The position numbers and the translations under genes are program-made. Below, one piece after another: positions 20,371 through 29,743 of a DNA stretch of 64,000 nucleotides. The stretch is from Bacillota bacterium (GTDB lineage: Bacteria; Bacillota_I; Bacilli_A; RF39; UBA660). How positions within the stretch are numbered: the stretch's first letter is position 1; each line of letters opens with the position of its first letter. A model generated the notes under the pieces. That model made no database searches. It saw only the letters and a list, made by a program, of their open reading frames with translations, and was not told where the DNA came from. The stretch is taken from NCBI GenBank assembly GCA_015059405.1, contig SVAL01000002.1:82807-146806 (forward strand). The letters run 5' to 3'.

Positions 20371-20471
20371 TAAATCATCACCCTTCTATTCCAAAAATGA
20401 TAAAATTTATTTGTAAATAAATGACCTCCTATAACGCATATTACCATAGCACCACCAAAAACACAAATCAT
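20370..20471 (-). CDS. Small hydrophobic protein MICVFGGAMVICVIGGHLFTNKFYHFWNRRVMI* upstream of the recombinase
   Basis: 33-aa ORF coupled at both ends (ATGA overlap with the upstream small ORF; overlaps the recombinase start). Confidence 0.4.
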   Translation of the reverse strand: MICVFGGAMVICVIGGHLFTNKFYHFWNRRVMI

Positions 20472-20608
20472 CACTGTTTCAAATTGCGAACATAACACAA
20501 ATACCCCTCCTTCAAGATTTCATACAAAGTCAAACTATTATTATCGGTTTTATATATATACTTAATATTTAATTTCCTTCTTTTTCCATTCTTGTCTATT
20601 TTTTTCAT
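20471..20608 (-). CDS. Small basic protein MKKIDKNGKRRKLNIKYIYKTDNNSLTLYEILKEGYLCYVRNLKQ*
   Basis: 45-aa ORF with strong SD GAGGAGG. Confidence 0.5.
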   Translation of the reverse strand: MKKIDKNGKRRKLNIKYIYKTDNNSLTLYEILKEGYLCYVRNLKQ

Positions 20609-20675
20609 AAAGGATTTCCTCCTCTAAAAATATTTATTCTAAAAATAGAATAATAATTACATCCAAAACTAGACA

Positions 20676-22676
20676 TTATTTTTCATTACCTTTCATGATT
20701 TCAAGTGGATTATCAATACTGTTCTTTAAATGTACTTCTATATTATTATTAAACGCTATATGATAAAGTTTATTATTTAACTTGCCATTAATTAAAGTAA
20801 TTTCAATAGTACTAAGTTTTCTTTCTAAATCAATAATTGCATAGGTACGATTATTAATACTTTTATACTCATAATTAAGTTCATCTTGTTTTACTATTTG
20901 TTGAATCTTTTTTATTGCTTCAAACAAGATTTTTTCATCATATTCTCTTTGTTCTTTAAAAAATTCATTTACCTCATTATCATTTTCTTCTTCTAAATTA
21001 TTTCTAAATTTATCTCCTAAAGTTGTTTTAATTTGCTCTACAGTAAAATAAGTATTATCTAAATTCTTTAAAGAACTAATTTCCCGTTTCACTTCACCAG
21101 CTTGATAACAAGAAAACTTAGAATAAAGAACTGTATCTCTAAATATTGGATAACCAATTATCGGAAAAATTATAGTCTTATAGTGAAGTTGTTTGACCTC
21201 ATCAGGTGTTAATAAATCTCTAGCTATTAACGAAGTTGATTGATTACCTTTATAATCCATAACACTTAACGATTGACTTATTGAATTAGTTTCAATTGTT
21301 TTTTTTCCCAATCGTTTCGAGATAGCTTCAGCTGTATCTTGTGTATTAGTCTTTAAATAAATCAAACCACAGTTATCCAAAATTATCTGAGATACATCTT
21401 TTCCATAAACATTATCAAGTTGTGAAAAAGATTGAATAAAAAAATGAAATCTCATACCTCTACTTCTAGCAACTGACACTATTGCTTCAATATCTGACAA
21501 TGGAGGACAATTAGCAAACTCATCTAAAATCCAATCAATTTGAACAGGTAATTTCTTGTTATCTTGAAAATTAGCTAACTTAACTAATTCTTTATATAAA
21601 AGACCAACTATTATTGTTACCAAAGTATAGTAAGTCTTATCTTCATCAGGAACTATTACGTATAAAGCAGTTGCTTCTTTTCCTAACACGTCAAAATCAA
21701 AATCATTACTACTTGTTACATTAGCTACATTAATATCATCAAATAAAGATAATTTTTCGCCAAATACAGCTGTAATACTCTTATAAGTATTTTCACTAGC
21801 ACTTAATATTGAAGTTAAAGCATCTTTACTTTTCATTCCATAATCTTTTTTATCAATATATAATTTTAATTTGTTAAAATTCTTTTCTTGCATTGAACTG
21901 TTCTGAAACTTACGAATACTAGTCATAGTTATTTGTTCTCGTTTAATAGTTCCTTTTTTATACTCTTCTAGAAATAATCCAATTATTCCTTCTAGCAAAT
22001 TTCTAGCACTATTATTCCAAAAAGGATCCTTTTGTTGTGTCTTCTCCTGCATTACCATTGTAGCAAGTGAAGTAATAAGTCTATTAGTTTCAGCATAACT
22101 ACTCACAGCCATATTGTTATATATTATTCTTTCATTATCATCAGTACACTCCTTACTTTTCTTTTCATACTCTATGTACTTTTCATATTCTTTTATTATC
22201 GATTCTAATATATTGAAATGATTTGATAACTCTGGATGTCTAAAATCTAAACTAATAACTTTATACCCATTATTCTTAAACATCTTTGAAGTTGTATTAA
22301 ATATCTCACCTTTAGGATCAGTTATAAATACACTCCTTTTCACTTTAGCATTAGCTATAAAAGAACATTTTGGTATAACTGCAGTTACTGACTTACCACT
22401 ACCAGTAGAACCTAAATAAACATAATGTGGAGTTTCTTTATCGAACCACACATATTTAAAATCTTTACTAAAATAAATAGGAACACCTGATTCTTTTATA
22501 TTAGATATCTTCTCTCTTTTAAAATTCTTCTTTATTTCTTCAACACTTGAAAATCGTGCTGAACCATATTCATTTTTATTTTTTATCTTATGTTTTGAAA
22601 AAGCTGGTTCTATAAAAATAAAACCAACTATTAACAAAACTAATAGAACTAATACAAGTATTAGCTCTATCGACAT
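20676..22676 (-). CDS. VirD4/TraG-type conjugative coupling ATPase
   Basis: YVYLGSTGSGKSVTAVIPK Walker A, FITDPKGEIF, IDWILDEFANCPPL, TraG-type C-terminus. Confidence 0.93.
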   Translation of the reverse strand: MSIELILVLVLLVLLIVGFIFIEPAFSKHKIKNKNEYGSARFSSVEEIKKNFKREKISNIKESGVPIYFSKDFKYVWFDKETPHYVYLGSTGSGKSVTAVIPKCSFIANAKVKRSVFITDPKGEIFNTTSKMFKNNGYKVISLDFRHPELSNHFNILESIIKEYEKYIEYEKKSKECTDDNERIIYNNMAVSSYAETNRLITSLATMVMQEKTQQKDPFWNNSARNLLEGIIGLFLEEYKKGTIKREQITMTSIRKFQNSSMQEKNFNKLKLYIDKKDYGMKSKDALTSILSASENTYKSITAVFGEKLSLFDDINVANVTSSNDFDFDVLGKEATALYVIVPDEDKTYYTLVTIIVGLLYKELVKLANFQDNKKLPVQIDWILDEFANCPPLSDIEAIVSVARSRGMRFHFFIQSFSQLDNVYGKDVSQIILDNCGLIYLKTNTQDTAEAISKRLGKKTIETNSISQSLSVMDYKGNQSTSLIARDLLTPDEVKQLHYKTIIFPIIGYPIFRDTVLYSKFSCYQAGEVKREISSLKNLDNTYFTVEQIKTTLGDKFRNNLEEENDNEVNEFFKEQREYDEKILFEAIKKIQQIVKQDELNYEYKSINNRTYAIIDLERKLSTIEITLINGKLNNKLYHIAFNNNIEVHLKNSIDNPLEIMKGNEK

Positions 22677-23011
22677 ATCTCAACCTCTAATATATTCATT
22701 TTTTTCATCAACTCCTTCTTTCTAAAATAACTAGCATATCTATATATAATTAACTCATTATAATCAATATCTAAAACTTTACTTAATCTAAATAAAAAAA
22801 CACTACTAGGTCGCTTCAATTTTCCATTCTCCAACTTTGATAAAGTAGAAACGGAAATATGAGTCAACTTAGATAGTGTATCTAATGTTAATTTTTTATC
22901 CATTCTTTTTTCTTTTAATATAATTCCTAATCCCTTAATATTATTACTCCTTTCCATAAAAAAAGAATTAGCACAAACTAATTCTCTACTTAAATACACT
23001 TTTATTAACAA
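22667..23011 (-). CDS. XRE-family transcriptional regulator
   Basis: HTH LTLDTLSKLTHISVSTLSKLENGKLKRPS. Confidence 0.8.
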   Translation of the reverse strand: MLIKVYLSRELVCANSFFMERSNNIKGLGIILKEKRMDKKLTLDTLSKLTHISVSTLSKLENGKLKRPSSVFLFRLSKVLDIDYNELIIYRYASYFRKKELMKKMNILEVEICR

Positions 23012-25968
23012 TTGACAAGTTCTTTCTTTTTTCGTCCATCTAAATAATTTAAATATTTCTTATTTTTAGTTAATTGTTTTAAATTTATTATTCCTCTTCT
23101 ACCTACATCTTTATTACTGTTTTTATAATCACCAATCAACTTGTAAATATTTTCTTTATCAGTATCTGAAATATTAGATATTTTAGATAAATATTTATTT
23201 ATAAAAATTCTATCTTTAGTAGATAATACTGCAGATATTAAAGTTTCTGTTTGCGGCATATCAGCAAATAATAATAATTTATCAGAAGATATTTTATAAA
23301 AATCAACTTTTTTATATAAGAACTCAAGCATAGTATTTGTAATCTTATACTTCCAACTAGACATATTCTCGAAACATCTTATATAGTATTCTGATAGAAC
23401 ATCAATTCTATTCATTTCTATTTCAAAAACTTTGTTTGCGAATAAAGTGGAAACCACATAATAATAATAATACTCATTAGAATAAAAATTCTCTCTAATA
23501 TTCTTATTAAAAGCAAAACAGATAGATTCTTTAATTAAGTAATCATCAAAATACTTTAATCCACTTAATGAAATAACGCCAAACTTATTAATAATAAAAG
23601 CATAATTTTTAACATTAACAATTACATTACCATTTTCAATAATAGATAAATAATGCTTATCATAATTTAAACCATAATAATTTAAATGATTAACAAATTT
23701 ATAAAATTCGTTGGGATTTTTTAAATCCATTTTTTCAATTGAGGCTTTTAATAACTGCAAATATTGAATTTCAGAAAAAGTATATTTTCTTAAATGTAAG
23801 GAATAAATAAAATCCTTGTACTCCTCAGCATTCACATACTTAGATAAGCTCATATTATTAATAAGTTGTATGATACTAGCTTTAGATACATTATCATTAT
23901 TAATCTTTTTCTTAATAGTATCAATAATCGAACTATCTAATTTATCATAGTTAATTAATTGAACGGTTTTACTAAATGTTTGTATAGAATTGATTTCATC
24001 TACTTTTATCGGTTCATTATCATCAAGAAAAACACTTGAAAATAATAATACATCGTCACCTAAAACTTTAGTTAACTCTAATCGAATTTTTGCTCGCTCA
24101 TCAACTGGTAATTTTATTATATCGGGAAAAACAGTTTCTTTATATTTAGATAACAAAAACTTAATACTATCCCTATTCAATCTCTTGGTATTAATTAAAA
24201 ACTCCTTTGCTTTTTCTAAATTAGTAACTATGTTATAATTAACTTTAATTGTATTTTCCAAAATTTCTAATTTCTCATCTATCATCAAATAATACAACTT
24301 AGGATATTTAAATACAACATCAGGAAGCAAATTGGGAATAGCTCTTTTATCTATAATTTTCAAAATTTGATTATCATCTAACTTTTCCAAACCTTTAATT
24401 ATATTATCATTATCCTCATCAAAAAATACAGCACTATATAATACATATTCATAAATATTAAATGGAGACTTATGCTTAGGAAACTTGTAAAAATAATAAT
24501 TATAATCAACTGAAATGTATTTTGATGATAGTCCTTCAAAAAGCACTTCTTTTTCTTCAATTGTTAACACTGTTAATTCTGGAACTGTCTTTGTACTAAT
24601 TTCTTTCTTGGTCGCAAATTTTACAAGAATGTCGTTTAAAAGATTGTTTTTCGATATCAACAATTCATATAAACGACTAAATTCATCTTCTAAATAAGCC
24701 ATAAATAAACATTTTTCAATACTTGGCTCAATAGAAGTTTCTTTCAAAGATAAAAATAATGAAATAGCAAAATTATACCTGTGTTTTATATCTCTTATTT
24801 TAACATTTTCTCCTTTATATAAATATTTCCATTCTTTTAAATCCTTGCTAGAAGGAAATTTTATCTCATTTTCTAACAAACTATTAGACTTTGTTTTTAA
24901 TAATTCTAAAACTATCACATCATAATCATGAATATTTACAGGACGTAAATTTAATATATAGTCAAAAAGTTTTTCATAAGTACTCTTAACTCGTGATATC
25001 TCTTCTAATTTTTTTACCTTTTTTTCTTCATCGTTATCATTATTATCTACTACACTACCATCAACACTTATTTTATCAACAACAATTACTTCTTCACCTG
25101 AATTCATATTAGAAAGCTGTACGGCAGACTTAATAGAAATGATAAAAATAACATTAAATTTACTATAGGTTTCCTTATAAAATTTATAAAATTCTTTTAA
25201 ATATTCTAATACTTTATCTTTGTTATTATATCTATCCAATTCTTCAAGGCAAATGATTAAAGTCTTCCCCTTTAATCTATCGAAATATGCGTCTAATATA
25301 TCAATATATAAATCTTTAGTATCATTTTCATCTATTTCTCTTGGAGATGAATCTGATTTTTTATATGCAATTACTGGTTTGTATATAATAACAATTAATA
25401 CACACAAGAAAGCTAAACCAAAATAATAAGCAATATTTAATAATTCTATATCAAACAAAGTAACTAATCCAATTTTTTCTAAAAAAGATAAAATAAATAA
25501 AAAACCTAACGCTAAAAAATAAAATTGACAACTAATTCTACCTTTAATATCAAAAAGACTATAATTTTTATTAATCTTTTTTTTATAATAATCTTTACTT
25601 TTTATATTACTTTTACCTACCAATTGATGCAAAAAAATCCTATGTATATCAACTACATTGTTCTTGTTATCGCGTTCATCACAATTCCACAAGTTAATAG
25701 AAACCAATTCATATTCTTTTCCTTTTTCAGAATTTTTTAACATATTTAATAAAGTTGATTTCCCATTACCATAATCTGAAATCAAACCAATAAACTTCGC
25801 TCCGTGATCTATTGCATCATTCAAAGACTGTACATAAGAATCATAGCCAATCAAATCAACATCAGCAGCGCCTTCAATAAAATATAAATCATCAGCACTA
25901 GGATCATCTTCTTCTGACTTATAAAAATAATCTTTTATTCTTTGAAATATATTAATTTTTTTTACCAT
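23005..25968 (-). CDS. Large KAP-like P-loop NTPase with TM helices inserted in the NTPase domain
   Basis: Walker A GLISDYGNGKSTLLNML, Walker B TLIICLEELDRY, two hydrophobic segments between them; long helical C-terminal region. Confidence 0.75.
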   Translation of the reverse strand: MVKKINIFQRIKDYFYKSEEDDPSADDLYFIEGAADVDLIGYDSYVQSLNDAIDHGAKFIGLISDYGNGKSTLLNMLKNSEKGKEYELVSINLWNCDERDNKNNVVDIHRIFLHQLVGKSNIKSKDYYKKKINKNYSLFDIKGRISCQFYFLALGFLFILSFLEKIGLVTLFDIELLNIAYYFGLAFLCVLIVIIYKPVIAYKKSDSSPREIDENDTKDLYIDILDAYFDRLKGKTLIICLEELDRYNNKDKVLEYLKEFYKFYKETYSKFNVIFIISIKSAVQLSNMNSGEEVIVVDKISVDGSVVDNNDNDEEKKVKKLEEISRVKSTYEKLFDYILNLRPVNIHDYDVIVLELLKTKSNSLLENEIKFPSSKDLKEWKYLYKGENVKIRDIKHRYNFAISLFLSLKETSIEPSIEKCLFMAYLEDEFSRLYELLISKNNLLNDILVKFATKKEISTKTVPELTVLTIEEKEVLFEGLSSKYISVDYNYYFYKFPKHKSPFNIYEYVLYSAVFFDEDNDNIIKGLEKLDDNQILKIIDKRAIPNLLPDVVFKYPKLYYLMIDEKLEILENTIKVNYNIVTNLEKAKEFLINTKRLNRDSIKFLLSKYKETVFPDIIKLPVDERAKIRLELTKVLGDDVLLFSSVFLDDNEPIKVDEINSIQTFSKTVQLINYDKLDSSIIDTIKKKINNDNVSKASIIQLINNMSLSKYVNAEEYKDFIYSLHLRKYTFSEIQYLQLLKASIEKMDLKNPNEFYKFVNHLNYYGLNYDKHYLSIIENGNVIVNVKNYAFIINKFGVISLSGLKYFDDYLIKESICFAFNKNIRENFYSNEYYYYYVVSTLFANKVFEIEMNRIDVLSEYYIRCFENMSSWKYKITNTMLEFLYKKVDFYKISSDKLLLFADMPQTETLISAVLSTKDRIFINKYLSKISNISDTDKENIYKLIGDYKNSNKDVGRRGIINLKQLTKNKKYLNYLDGRKKKELVNC

Positions 25969-26065
25969 GAATGCACCTCATATTTTTTCTAAGAAAACTT
26001 AAATATTTGCTGTTTATTCTAACATTATTGGTATAAAAAGTAAAGAAATAAGCCATATTACAATG

Positions 26066-27367
26066 TTAATATGTAAAATTAGATTCAAACAACTTATTAA
26101 ATTCTTTACTAGCCACCTCCATCTCGTTATTAATGTTCTTTATAGCCAATACAACATATTGTTTATTTTTATATTTATTAACTATACTAGTACTAGATAA
26201 ATAATTAGTTAAAATATTATATCTAGTTTGATTTTTATCTTTCTTAAACTCCTTTAATATAATTTCGCTTAGAAGATCATCTTCATTCAAAATATTATAT
26301 TTCTTAGATTTAGTCTTATAAAAATAGTTAGCATGATTAACAATAGCATTCAATACATAGTTATCTAAATAGTTATTTTTATTATCAGTCAATTCTGTAT
26401 TTATCTTTACACTAGATATATTATTACTTTTATTTACATTATACAAATAATCATTGATAGCATTTAAGCTATTTTTAAAATTAACATAATCATTATGAAG
26501 TTCACCACTTGAATTAAATAAATACATCTTAATATCTTTAGTTAATTCTTTTATTTCTTTATTTCGAATTGAATTATATTTAATCCTTTTTGATGATAGT
26601 TTTCTACTTCCATATAATAACCTACCCAATCTTAGTATTTTTTCTTCCATTAACAAATCTTTCTTATCATATAAAATGAAATTTTTATCTTTAGGAGTAA
26701 AATATTCTTTTAATTTATCTATTTCATTATTAGTAACCGTAATCATTGGCAAAAGATAATTCTCTCTTTCAACAGCTAAAACAACTTCATTCTTCATAAA
26801 TTCAATTTCCTCTTGAGATAATTCACCTTTTCTTCTATATCTTATTTTTTTATCAGCACCTAAATAATTAGGTCTTTTCTCAATAAAACTAAAATGCATA
26901 TGTAAATTATCAGTATCTGTATGAAAAGATAAATTATAAGCCATCTTGTCTTTACTTTTAAATCCCATCTTTTTAAACAATCGAGGAAGAATAGTTTTCA
27001 TCATTTCTTTTTCCAATTTTCTCAAAGAAATGTTCTGTGTTAAATAATCATTATTAAAACTAATTACTCCTTGCCACAAATTGGACTTTTCAGCATATTT
27101 AACAAACTGTTTCTTTCTCTTTTCTATCTCTTCTTTAGTTGCATAGCTTCCATCTTCTACCACTAGATTCATTGTATGTCGCTTATTAATATTACCAGTA
27201 TAATAATCAAATAAATTCATTACTCTTTTTTCTTCATTTGAAAAATAATCAAATTTTCTTGATATCTTCTTTTTTAATCCTTCTATCTGTTTTGCAGTAT
27301 AATTTGCTTCTCTTCTATTAAAAGCATGAGTAAATTTACAATTAAATATAACTTTAGGACTAGTCAT
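26066..27367 (-). CDS. Conjugative relaxase (Mob family, HUH motif)
   Basis: NLSFHTDTDNLHMHFSFIEKRP matches the relaxase HxDxxNxHxH motif III. Confidence 0.85.
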   Translation of the reverse strand: MTSPKVIFNCKFTHAFNRREANYTAKQIEGLKKKISRKFDYFSNEEKRVMNLFDYYTGNINKRHTMNLVVEDGSYATKEEIEKRKKQFVKYAEKSNLWQGVISFNNDYLTQNISLRKLEKEMMKTILPRLFKKMGFKSKDKMAYNLSFHTDTDNLHMHFSFIEKRPNYLGADKKIRYRRKGELSQEEIEFMKNEVVLAVERENYLLPMITVTNNEIDKLKEYFTPKDKNFILYDKKDLLMEEKILRLGRLLYGSRKLSSKRIKYNSIRNKEIKELTKDIKMYLFNSSGELHNDYVNFKNSLNAINDYLYNVNKSNNISSVKINTELTDNKNNYLDNYVLNAIVNHANYFYKTKSKKYNILNEDDLLSEIILKEFKKDKNQTRYNILTNYLSSTSIVNKYKNKQYVVLAIKNINNEMEVASKEFNKLFESNFTY

Positions 27368-27680
27368 CTAATTTAGAAATCTTAACTTTCCTTAAAAATT
27401 CATTTACTGCATAACTCTTTTTAGGATTAGTTATATTAGTAAAATCCAAATCAGAATATAATTGTTTTATTAATTCATAACTCAAATTAACTTTCTTTAA
27501 AATATATTTAATATCATTATTCATACTATTTAATTGTTCTTGTTTTAATCGATTGGAGATAGCTTCCTCAATCATTAAACATATTTCTTCAGAATAATTG
27601 TTTTTATTTTCATCCATGTATAAAAGAACTTTCTTATGAAGTTCTTCAGGTATAGAGATATGTCTATTAACTTTTATCAT
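27360..27680 (-). CDS. Putative relaxosome accessory protein (RHH-like N-terminus)
   Basis: NRHISIPEELHKKVLLYM; overlaps the relaxase gene. Confidence 0.5.
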   Translation of the reverse strand: MIKVNRHISIPEELHKKVLLYMDENKNNYSEEICLMIEEAISNRLKQEQLNSMNNDIKYILKKVNLSYELIKQLYSDLDFTNITNPKKSYAVNEFLRKVKISKLDD

Positions 27681-28062
27681 TATTATCTAACTCCTTCAAT
27701 CGAATTAAAATAAAACTTAATAATCTAGTTTTAAACAAATCAGCTTTTTTAATAGTTTTAACCTCTAAAGAATGATATGGTTTCAAATCCGGTAAAAAAT
27801 AATTTAAACCAAACTTATTATAGTTTTTCATCCAATCAGCAATCCTTCGATATGGTAAGTTATCATGTAACATATCTACATCAAATCCTGCTTTTAAAAA
27901 TATATCCTTACCAGTTAATTCTGGAAATTCTAGTCGCATCATAATACACCAAAGTTTAAAAACAACATCATACTCGATTGACCTTTTTAAATGTACTTTC
28001 TTTACAAACATATTCCTATTTAATAATTCTAATTCTTTATCGGTATAATATCTTATTTTCAT
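27667..28062 (-). CDS. ICE hypothetical protein
   Basis: ORF tightly packed in the mobilisation operon. Confidence 0.5.
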   Translation of the reverse strand: MKIRYYTDKELELLNRNMFVKKVHLKRSIEYDVVFKLWCIMMRLEFPELTGKDIFLKAGFDVDMLHDNLPYRRIADWMKNYNKFGLNYFLPDLKPYHSLEVKTIKKADLFKTRLLSFILIRLKELDNNDKS

Positions 28063-28481
28063 AATTCATAATCCTTTGATTTAACATTTCTAATTTTTTC
28101 TATTGCTAAATTTTTGGTTTGCTCATCAGATAACAAAGAAACAGCTATATTTTTAATATCATATAACTCAAAATCATCTTTAACACCATTAACTTTAATA
28201 ATATTACAAATAAACTTTTCAATATTATTTAATAAACCATCCCAATAAAAAACCATATCAAACTCTTTAGTTTCATCTTTGAAATTAAAGTATGATATGT
28301 TTTCATTAACTCTTATATCTTCACATATAGTACCTAGATTATCTAAAATATACTTTTTTGAATCTTCATCAAAATCATCAATATAACTATCTAAAAAAAC
28401 AGAATAGTTAAAATTAGATGTCTGATTCATTCCATAATTAATAATATCATTAGCAATCAACTTGCTTAATGTCATCTTCAT
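28059..28481 (-). CDS. ICE hypothetical protein
   Basis: ORF tightly packed in the mobilisation operon. Confidence 0.45.
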   Translation of the reverse strand: MKMTLSKLIANDIINYGMNQTSNFNYSVFLDSYIDDFDEDSKKYILDNLGTICEDIRVNENISYFNFKDETKEFDMVFYWDGLLNNIEKFICNIIKVNGVKDDFELYDIKNIAVSLLSDEQTKNLAIEKIRNVKSKDYEL

Positions 28482-28704
28482 ATAAATTAACCCCTCTTCT
28501 AATATAAGTAATAATACCTATTTCAATAAGCTTAATTATCATCTTATTTATACTTGTTTTTTCTTCTTTAGAAAATAACTTAATTCTTTCAAATAATTCT
28601 ATTCTTAATCTCAATAAATAGTGTTTCATATTGCTCCTTCCATAACCAAACACACCCCTAAAAACAACACCAATAATAAAGCAGGATAAGGAAAATGATA
28701 TCAT
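28450..28704 (-). CDS. ICE hypothetical small protein (start probably internal, MKHYLLRLRIELFERI)
   Basis: Overlapping small ORF. Confidence 0.4.
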   Translation of the reverse strand: MISFSLSCFIIGVVFRGVFGYGRSNMKHYLLRLRIELFERIKLFSKEEKTSINKMIIKLIEIGIITYIRRGVNLYEDDIKQVDC

Positions 28705-28880
28705 CAGTTTAACTTTTTCTTATAAAATAAGAAAAACCAATGATATCATTTCACATTTTGCACTTGCAAAATAAACCATATATATATGATTATCAAACCA
28801 TAAAATCTAAGTTTATCCTTTATTTATAAGAGTTTTAGTTGCCATAATCCAAACCATAACTTGTTTTTATTGGTTTTATT
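28690..28880. repeat. Inverted repeat plus AAACCATA repeats, candidate oriT or regulatory region
   Basis: GAAAATGATATCAT...CTTTTTCTTAT AAA ATAAGAAAAA...ATGATATCATTTC; AAACCATA at 28773, 28795, 28851 and inverted TATGGTTT at 28871. Confidence 0.55.
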
Positions 28881-29743
28881 TATGGTTTATTATTGATATT
28901 AGTAAAATCTATTAAACTAAACCCATCTACATAAACATCATCTCTAGTAACTTGAAAATGTAAATGTGGGCCTGTTGAATAACCGGTAGTACCAACGGTC
29001 GCAATTAATTGACCAGCGGTTACTTTATTTCCTTTTTTTAACATTGATGACTTTGGATAAAGATGACCATATAAAACTTTATATATTATTTCTTCTACTT
29101 CACATTTTAAAGTTATATAATTACCAGCACCACCAGACTTATCAATCACATTTTTTTCATATGAAAAACTTATTTCATCAACCACACCATCACATACTGC
29201 ATAAACTGGAGTTTGATTAGGTGAAGCTATATCCCAAGCTCTATGAACTCTGTATTCACCATAAATAGTTCTTTCCTGCATAAAAAAACTTGTTATACTC
29301 ATTTTCGATAACTCTAAAGGTAAAACAAATGGTTTATTTTGAACTTCATCAATTTGACCAGAAGACTCTATTTCTTCAGCATCACAAACTGAATAAATTT
29401 TATATCTATTCATTTTACAAACTTCTGATATTGGTTTTATTTGTTTTAATTCAACATCTAAATTATCAGTATATATTTGGTCAAACGTTAATTGATCATT
29501 CTCTAAATAAAAATACAATATTCTATCTAAAGAAACATATCCATTCCCTGCTATAATATTTTTTCTAACAACCTTCAAATACTCTTGAGCATAGTCAGCA
29601 TTATTCTCAACATAATTATCTGTTATATTAGCACCAAAAAAATCTAATAACATTAAAATAGGAATTATAATAATTAATGATATTACTATAATTCCTGTTG
29701 AACTAGAAAGAATATATTTTAATATTCTTTTCTTTTTATTCAT
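28880..29743 (-). CDS. M23-family peptidase, conjugation cell-wall hydrolase
   Basis: HRAWDIASPNQTPVYAVCDGVV...GYSTGPHLHFQV. Confidence 0.85.
   Translation of the reverse strand: MNKKKRILKYILSSSTGIIVISLIIIIPILMLLDFFGANITDNYVENNADYAQEYLKVVRKNIIAGNGYVSLDRILYFYLENDQLTFDQIYTDNLDVELKQIKPISEVCKMNRYKIYSVCDAEEIESSGQIDEVQNKPFVLPLELSKMSITSFFMQERTIYGEYRVHRAWDIASPNQTPVYAVCDGVVDEISFSYEKNVIDKSGGAGNYITLKCEVEEIIYKVLYGHLYPKSSMLKKGNKVTAGQLIATVGTTGYSTGPHLHFQVTRDDVYVDGFSLIDFTNINNKP

Noticed and set aside
23990-25740. Plus-strand ORFs at 23990, 24515, 25220, 25525
   Set aside because: All antisense to the KAP-like NTPase gene, biased composition, no RBS or domain; shadow ORFs.
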